This document shows positions 14,037 to 17,738 of a stretch of 17,738 bases of DNA, piece after piece (the stretch's first letter is position 1; each line of letters begins with the position of its first letter). Origin of the DNA: VFJJ01 sp031362415 (GTDB lineage Bacteria > Actinomycetota > Acidimicrobiia > IMCC26256 > VFJJ01); assembly GCA_031362415.1 (NCBI GenBank), contig JANLSK010000240.1, positions 1 through 17,738 on the forward strand, given 5' to 3'. Made by a program: the position numbers and the translations under genes. A model generated the notes under the pieces. That model searched no databases, was not told where the DNA came from, and saw only the letters and a program-made list of their open reading frames with translations.

Positions 14037-15296
14037 ATGAACGTCGAGGACATGGTGCTGATCAGCATCGACGACCACGTGATCGAACCGCGTGACATGT
14101 TCGACCGGCACGTCCCGGCGAAGTACCGCGACCAGGCGCCCAAGCTGGTGATGGACACCGACGGCATGGAGCAGTGGATGTTCCAGGGGCAGGCGTCGAA
14201 ATCGACCGGCCTCAACGCCGTGGTGAGCTGGCCCAAGGAGGAGTGGGGCCTCAACCCCACGACCTTCGCCGAGATGCGACCCGGCGCCTACGACATCCAC
14301 GAGCGCGTCCGCGACATGAACTACAACGGGATCCTGGCGTCGATGTGCTTCCCCTCGTTCGCCGGCTTCAGCGGACGGTTCTTCAGCGAGTCTCCCGACA
14401 AGGATCTCGCCCTGGTGATGCTGCAGTCCTACAACGACTGGCACATCGACGAGTGGTGCACCGAGTATCCGGGCCGCTTCCTGCCTCTGGCGCTCGGACC
14501 GGTGTGGGATCCCGAGGCGCTCGCCGCCGAGGTGCGCCGGGTTGCCCGCAAGGGTTGCCGGGCGGTCACGATGCCCGAGCTCCCCCACATCGAGGGCTAC
14601 CCCAGCTACCACGACCTCGAGTACTGGGGTCCGTTCTTCCAGGCCGCCTCGGAGGAGGGCGTCGTGGTGTGCCTGCACATCGGCCAGGGCTTCGGGGCCA
14701 TCAAGTCGTCGCCGCTGGCCCCCATCGACAACATGATCATCCTCTCCACGCAGGTGTCGGCCATCGCGGCCCAGGATCTCCTCTGGGGCGGGGCGTTCTT
14801 CAACTACCCCGACCTCAAGGTGGCCTGGTCGGAGGGCGGCATCGGCTGGATCCCCTTCTATCTCAACCGTTGCGACCGGCACTATCTCAACCAGCGCTGG
14901 CTCGGTCACGACTTCGGCGACAAGCTGCCCAGCGACCTCTTCCGTGAGCACTCGCTGGCGTGCTACATCTCCGACCCCGCTGCACTCAAGCTGCGCAACG
15001 AGATCGGGATCGACACCATCGCGTGGGAGTGCGACTACCCCCACTCCGATTCGGTGTGGCCCGGCGCCCCCGAGTTCCTCATGGGCGAGCTCGAATCCGC
15101 ATCCTGCACCGACGAGGAGATCGACAAGATCACCTGGCGCAACAGTGCCCGCTTCATCGACTACGACCCGTTCGCCATCATCCCGCGCGAACAGGCGACC
15201 GTCGGAGCGCTCCGGGCCCTGTCACCCGACGTCGACACGACGGTCCGGTCGCGAGCCGAGTGGCGCGAACTGTACGAGACGGCCGGTAGCCGTTGA
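14037..15296 (+). CDS. Amidohydrolase-family (Amidohydro_2) metal-dependent hydrolase or decarboxylase
   Basis: This 419-residue TIM-barrel protein is of the Amidohydro_2 family, which includes ACMSD and gamma-resorcylate decarboxylase. The N-terminal metal site is ISIDDHVIEPRDMF (9-22), with Asp12-x-His14 in place of HxH. His214 in CLHIGQG and the C-terminal Asp333 in WECDYPHSDS supply further ligands. SEGGIGWIP (265-273) is a conserved active-site loop. It likely hydrolyses or decarboxylates an aromatic or ring-derived acid; the substrate is unknown. GGAGG lies five bases before the ATG. Its stop overlaps the TTG start of the thioesterase gene. The C-terminus extends about 35 residues past the barrel compared with its paralogue at 16173. 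No signal peptide is seen. Confidence 0.88.
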   Translation: MNVEDMVLISIDDHVIEPRDMFDRHVPAKYRDQAPKLVMDTDGMEQWMFQGQASKSTGLNAVVSWPKEEWGLNPTTFAEMRPGAYDIHERVRDMNYNGILASMCFPSFAGFSGRFFSESPDKDLALVMLQSYNDWHIDEWCTEYPGRFLPLALGPVWDPEALAAEVRRVARKGCRAVTMPELPHIEGYPSYHDLEYWGPFFQAASEEGVVVCLHIGQGFGAIKSSPLAPIDNMIILSTQVSAIAAQDLLWGGAFFNYPDLKVAWSEGGIGWIPFYLNRCDRHYLNQRWLGHDFGDKLPSDLFREHSLACYISDPAALKLRNEIGIDTIAWECDYPHSDSVWPGAPEFLMGELESASCTDEEIDKITWRNSARFIDYDPFAIIPREQATVGALRALSPDVDTTVRSRAEWRELYETAGSR

Positions 15297-16120
15297 GCCT
15301 CGATGGCGAGCAGCGTTTCGACATCCACACCGACCTCACGTCGCTCCTCGCGCTCGAGGAGCTCGATCGCGACCTCTACCGCGGCACGCACGCTCGCGCC
15401 GATAACGACCGGCCCACGCTCTTCGGGGGCCAGGTTGCCGCCCAGGCGTTGAGCGCAGCAGCGGCGACCGTCCCCGAAGGGCGCTTCCCCCACTCGTTGC
15501 ACGGGTACTTCCTCCGTCCGGGGCGGCTCGACCGCGCCGTCATCCTGCACGTCGACCGCGACCGCGACGGGCGCTCGTTCTCGGCCCGCCACGTCGTGGC
15601 CAAGCAGGAGGGCGAGGTGATCTTCTCGATGCTGGCCTCGTTCCAGGGCATCGAGCCCTTCGCTGAGCTGTCGCCGACCATGCCCGAAGGCGTGCCCGGC
15701 CCCGACGGGTTGCCCGGGCGCCCCGTCGACCGCACGGCCGAGATCCGCGTCGTCGACGGCCAGCTCCCCGAGCGGGGTGTGAGGGGCCGAGCGTCGTCGC
15801 TGATGTGGGTGCGAGCCACCAGCCCCCTCCCCGACGATCCGGTCGTCCAGGCCTGTGCCCTCACGTATCTGTCCGACCTGGGCCACGGTTTCGGACGCCT
15901 GACCAATCCCGAGCTCACGGCCGGCGGCCCCAGTCTCGACCACGCGGTCTGGTTCCATCATCGCGTTCGCGCCGACGACTGGCTGCTGCTCGACCTCGTC
16001 CCCGCCAAGGGCGTCGGAGGCCGTGGCATGTACCACGGATCGATCTTCGATGCCCACGGCACCCTGGGAGCAATGGTGAGCCAGGAGTCGCTGTTGTCGA
16101 GGCGGGCGCAACGGCCCTGA
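15293..16120 (+). CDS. tesB: Acyl-CoA thioesterase II (TesB-type double hot-dog)
   Basis: The protein has 275 residues and hydrolyses acyl-CoA to free acid and CoA. The first hot-dog ends in LFGGQVAAQAL (43-53), HSLHGYFLRPG (67-77) and GRSFSARHVVAKQ (93-105). The second contains ALTYLSDLG (189-197), with Asp195 matching E. coli TesB Asp204. SLDHAVWFHH (214-223) has Ser214 at the Thr228 position, and MVSQESLLS (261-269) has Gln264 matching Gln278. The catalytic triad is thus conserved with Thr changed to Ser. The start is a TTG at 15293 that overlaps the amidohydrolase stop as TTGA; no in-frame ATG or GTG is nearby and no strong ribosome-binding site is visible, so reinitiation after the upstream gene is likely. 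It probably recycles CoA in this degradation module. Confidence 0.9.
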   Translation: MSLDGEQRFDIHTDLTSLLALEELDRDLYRGTHARADNDRPTLFGGQVAAQALSAAAATVPEGRFPHSLHGYFLRPGRLDRAVILHVDRDRDGRSFSARHVVAKQEGEVIFSMLASFQGIEPFAELSPTMPEGVPGPDGLPGRPVDRTAEIRVVDGQLPERGVRGRASSLMWVRATSPLPDDPVVQACALTYLSDLGHGFGRLTNPELTAGGPSLDHAVWFHHRVRADDWLLLDLVPAKGVGGRGMYHGSIFDAHGTLGAMVSQESLLSRRAQRP

Positions 16121-16172
16121 GCCTCTGCGGGGGGTATCCTCAGGGAGTCCACTTGCAACGAAAGGCGCGCCC

Positions 16173-17312
16173 ATGCTGAGCTCCGACACCCTCTTGATCT
16201 CGGTCGACGACCACGTCGTCGAGCCTCCGCACACCTTCGTCGACCACATCGAGCCAAAGTACCGCGACATGGCGCCCCGGGTGGTCGAGCAGGAGCCCGG
16301 TGTCGAGGGCTGGCTCTGGGAGGGTCGCTTCGAGCCCATCATGTTGCAGGGCAACTCCCAGACCCGTCGCTTCAGCGGTTCGGGCACGGGCGACGAGCTC
16401 TTCTCGCGCTGTTACGACGACATGATCCCCGCGGCCTTCGACGTGCACGAGCGGGTCAAGGCCATGGACGAGGACGGTGTCACCGCGCAGGTCCTGTTCC
16501 CGCAGTTCCCGCGCTTTGCCGGCACCCGCTTCCTCGAGGCGAACGACAAGGACTATGCGCTGGCCTGCGTCCGGGCGTGGAACGACTGGATGCTCGACGA
16601 GTGGGCGGCGAGCTATCCCGACCGGTTCATCCCGCAGAGCATCGTTCCCCTGTGGGATCCGGCACTGGCCGCGGCCGAGATGTACCGGGTGGCCGAGAAG
16701 GGCTCGCGAGCCATCGCCTTCACCGAGAACCCGTCGCCCCTCGGGCTGGGCTCGTTCATCAGCGGTGCATGGGAGCCGGTGTTCGCCGCGGCCGACGACA
16801 CCGGCCTCGTGATCAACATGCACATCGGCACCTCGTCGAACCTGCTCGTGCAGCCCTCGCCCGACGCTTCCCCGTCGATCGGCATTGCGCTGTGCGGCGT
16901 GAACTCCATGGCTGCCTTGGGCGACCTGCTCTACTCCGGTCAGCTCAACAACTACCCGAACTGCCGCATCGCCCTCTCCGAAGGCGGCGCCGGATGGGTT
17001 CCCTACGCCTTGGAGCGTCTCGACTACACCTGGGAGCGCAGCCGCTATGACGGAGTCAACTGCACCATCAGCCCCAGCGAGATGTTCGCCCGCCAGGTCT
17101 GGGTCTGCATGGTCGCCGACCGCTACGCCATCGTGAACCGGCACCTCATCGGGCTCGACAAGCTCATGTGGGAGAGCGACTTCCCCCACAACGACGGCAA
17201 CTGGCCCAACAGCCGCAAGGTTCTCGCCGAGGCCGTACTCGATGTCCCCGACGACGAGGTGCGCATGATCGGCGAGCTCAACGCCCGCCGGCTCTACAAC
17301 TTCGGCGTCTGA
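16173..17312 (+). CDS. Amidohydrolase-family metal-dependent hydrolase, paralogue of the gene at 14037
   Basis: The protein has 379 residues. It shares the same plan as the gene two places upstream: ISVDDHVVEPPHTF (9-22) with Asp12-x-His14, RVKAMDEDGVTAQVLFP (94-110), NMHIGTSS (215-222) with His217, LSEGGAGWVPYALER (268-282), and WESDFPHNDGNWPNS (333-347) with Asp336. It lacks the C-terminal extension of that paralogue. The reaction is probably hydrolysis or decarboxylation of a ring-derived carboxylate; the two may act in sequence or pair as subunits, which is inference. AAAGG lies seven bases before the ATG. It starts 52 bp after the thioesterase, likely in the same operon. It is followed 47 bp later by palindromic repeat B. 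Confidence 0.88.
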   Translation: MLSSDTLLISVDDHVVEPPHTFVDHIEPKYRDMAPRVVEQEPGVEGWLWEGRFEPIMLQGNSQTRRFSGSGTGDELFSRCYDDMIPAAFDVHERVKAMDEDGVTAQVLFPQFPRFAGTRFLEANDKDYALACVRAWNDWMLDEWAASYPDRFIPQSIVPLWDPALAAAEMYRVAEKGSRAIAFTENPSPLGLGSFISGAWEPVFAAADDTGLVINMHIGTSSNLLVQPSPDASPSIGIALCGVNSMAALGDLLYSGQLNNYPNCRIALSEGGAGWVPYALERLDYTWERSRYDGVNCTISPSEMFARQVWVCMVADRYAIVNRHLIGLDKLMWESDFPHNDGNWPNSRKVLAEAVLDVPDDEVRMIGELNARRLYNFGV

Positions 17313-17359
17313 AGCTTCGGCCGACTGCTTTTGGCTCGACGTACCTGCGGGCAGCGAGC

Positions 17360-17421
17360 CGAGCATTGTTCACAACGACGTCAAATACCGTGTCCTACTG
17401 AACAATGCTCGAAATCGGGCG
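17360..17421. repeat. Palindromic 62-bp dispersed repeat, copy B
   Basis: Perfect 13-bp arms CGAGCATTGTTCA (17360-17372) and TGAACAATGCTCG (17399-17411) flank a 26-nt loop. The copy lies between convergent genes, ending one base before the stop codon of the minus-strand ligase. It has no T-run on either side, so it is not a classical intrinsic terminator, although it could still end or stabilise transcripts. It matches copy A in the same orientation. Confidence 0.88.
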
Positions 17422-17738
17422 TCATGACGAGCCCTCCGATCGCAGCACCCGCTTGAGGATCTTCCCGGCCGCGTTTCGGGGGAGCTCGTCCACGAAGTGG
17501 AACACCGCGGGGATCTTGTGCGAGGCCAAACGGCCCCGGCACAGCTCGCGCAGCGATTCATCGGTGGCCGACTCGTCGCGACGCACCACGTGGGCGTGCA
17601 CGATCTCGCCCCAGTGCTCATCGGGTTGGCCGACCACGGCCACCTCGATGAGTGCCGGATGTTCCATGAGCACCGACTCCACCTCGATCGGGTAGATGTT
17701 CTCGCCACCCCGGATGATCATGTCCTTGCTGCGTCCGG
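17422..17738 (-). CDS. AMP-forming acyl-CoA ligase, C-terminal part
   Basis: The frame runs off the right edge; about 104 C-terminal residues are visible. It begins within the hinge motif GRSKDMIIRGGENIYPIEVE and continues with AVVGQPDEHWGE, then PRNAAGKILKR, which carries the catalytic lysine of the C-terminal swinging domain. This is the standard end of a fatty-acid-type acyl-CoA synthetase. The internal Met at 17719-17721 is part of the motif, not a start. It converges on the amidohydrolase operon with the palindromic repeat between them. The substrate cannot be judged from this fragment. Confidence 0.92.
   Translation of the reverse strand, partial: GRSKDMIIRGGENIYPIEVESVLMEHPALIEVAVVGQPDEHWGEIVHAHVVRRDESATDESLRELCRGRLASHKIPAVFHFVDELPRNAAGKILKRVLRSEGSS

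Noticed and set aside
14037..15296. ACMSD of the kynurenine pathway, linked to the tryptophan dioxygenase
   Set aside because: It shares only the superfamily fold, has DxH rather than HxH, lies 9 kb away, and the intermediate pathway genes are absent.
17360..17411. Intrinsic transcription terminator between convergent genes
   Set aside because: The hairpin has a 26-nt loop and no T-run on either strand, and the other copy is not at a convergent junction. A role in transcript ends remains possible but is not shown.
13797..17421. CRISPR-like repeats
   Set aside because: There are only two copies, 3.5 kb apart, with genes between them and no spacers or cas genes.

Overview
The window is strongly G+C-rich, nearly fully coding, uses ATG, GTG and one TTG start, and is dominated by acyl-CoA enzymes, a P450 with its own small ferredoxin, and DUF4143-type ATPase debris. 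This points to an actinobacterium, possibly Acidimicrobiia or a mycobacteria-like lineage. The assignment is inferred from gene content and base composition only. No rRNA, tRNA, CRISPR array, intact transposase or origin was seen.

Layout, left to right. 1-2153 (+): the 3' part of a class I methyltransferase with a long C-terminal extension, translationally coupled (ATGA overlap) to a crotonase-fold protein. 2174-3016 (-) and 3164-3949 (+): two divergent crotonases. 3987-5735 (-): a two-gene operon of a cyclase-family hydrolase followed by tryptophan 2,3-dioxygenase, which fits the opening steps of the kynurenine pathway. 5901-10491 (+): a family III CoA-transferase and two AMP-forming acyl-CoA ligases; the second ligase has an AT-rich, palindrome-containing leader of its own. 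10555-12056 (-): cytochrome P450 and ferredoxin, overlapping by four bases. 12111-13244 (+): an epoxide hydrolase divergent from the P450. 13245-14036: a gene-poor stretch holding a decayed DUF4143/AAA ATPase, a short tandem repeat and a palindromic repeat. 14037-17312 (+): amidohydrolase, TesB-type thioesterase, second amidohydrolase. 17422-17738 (-): the C-terminal end of a third acyl-CoA ligase.

Taken together the genes look like catabolism of a hydrophobic carboxylic acid. Ligases or the CoA-transferase would make the CoA thioester, crotonases would process it, P450/ferredoxin would oxidise it, and the epoxide hydrolase would open an epoxide. The amidohydrolases would cleave or decarboxylate ring products and the thioesterase would release CoA. 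No substrate can be read from the sequence.

The most unusual structure is a 62-bp element present twice in the same orientation (13797-13858 and 17360-17421; 55 of 62 positions identical). Each copy can form a 13-bp-arm hairpin. One stem position differs between copies in a compensated way (G-C in one, T-A in the other). The two copies bracket exactly the amidohydrolase-thioesterase-amidohydrolase module.
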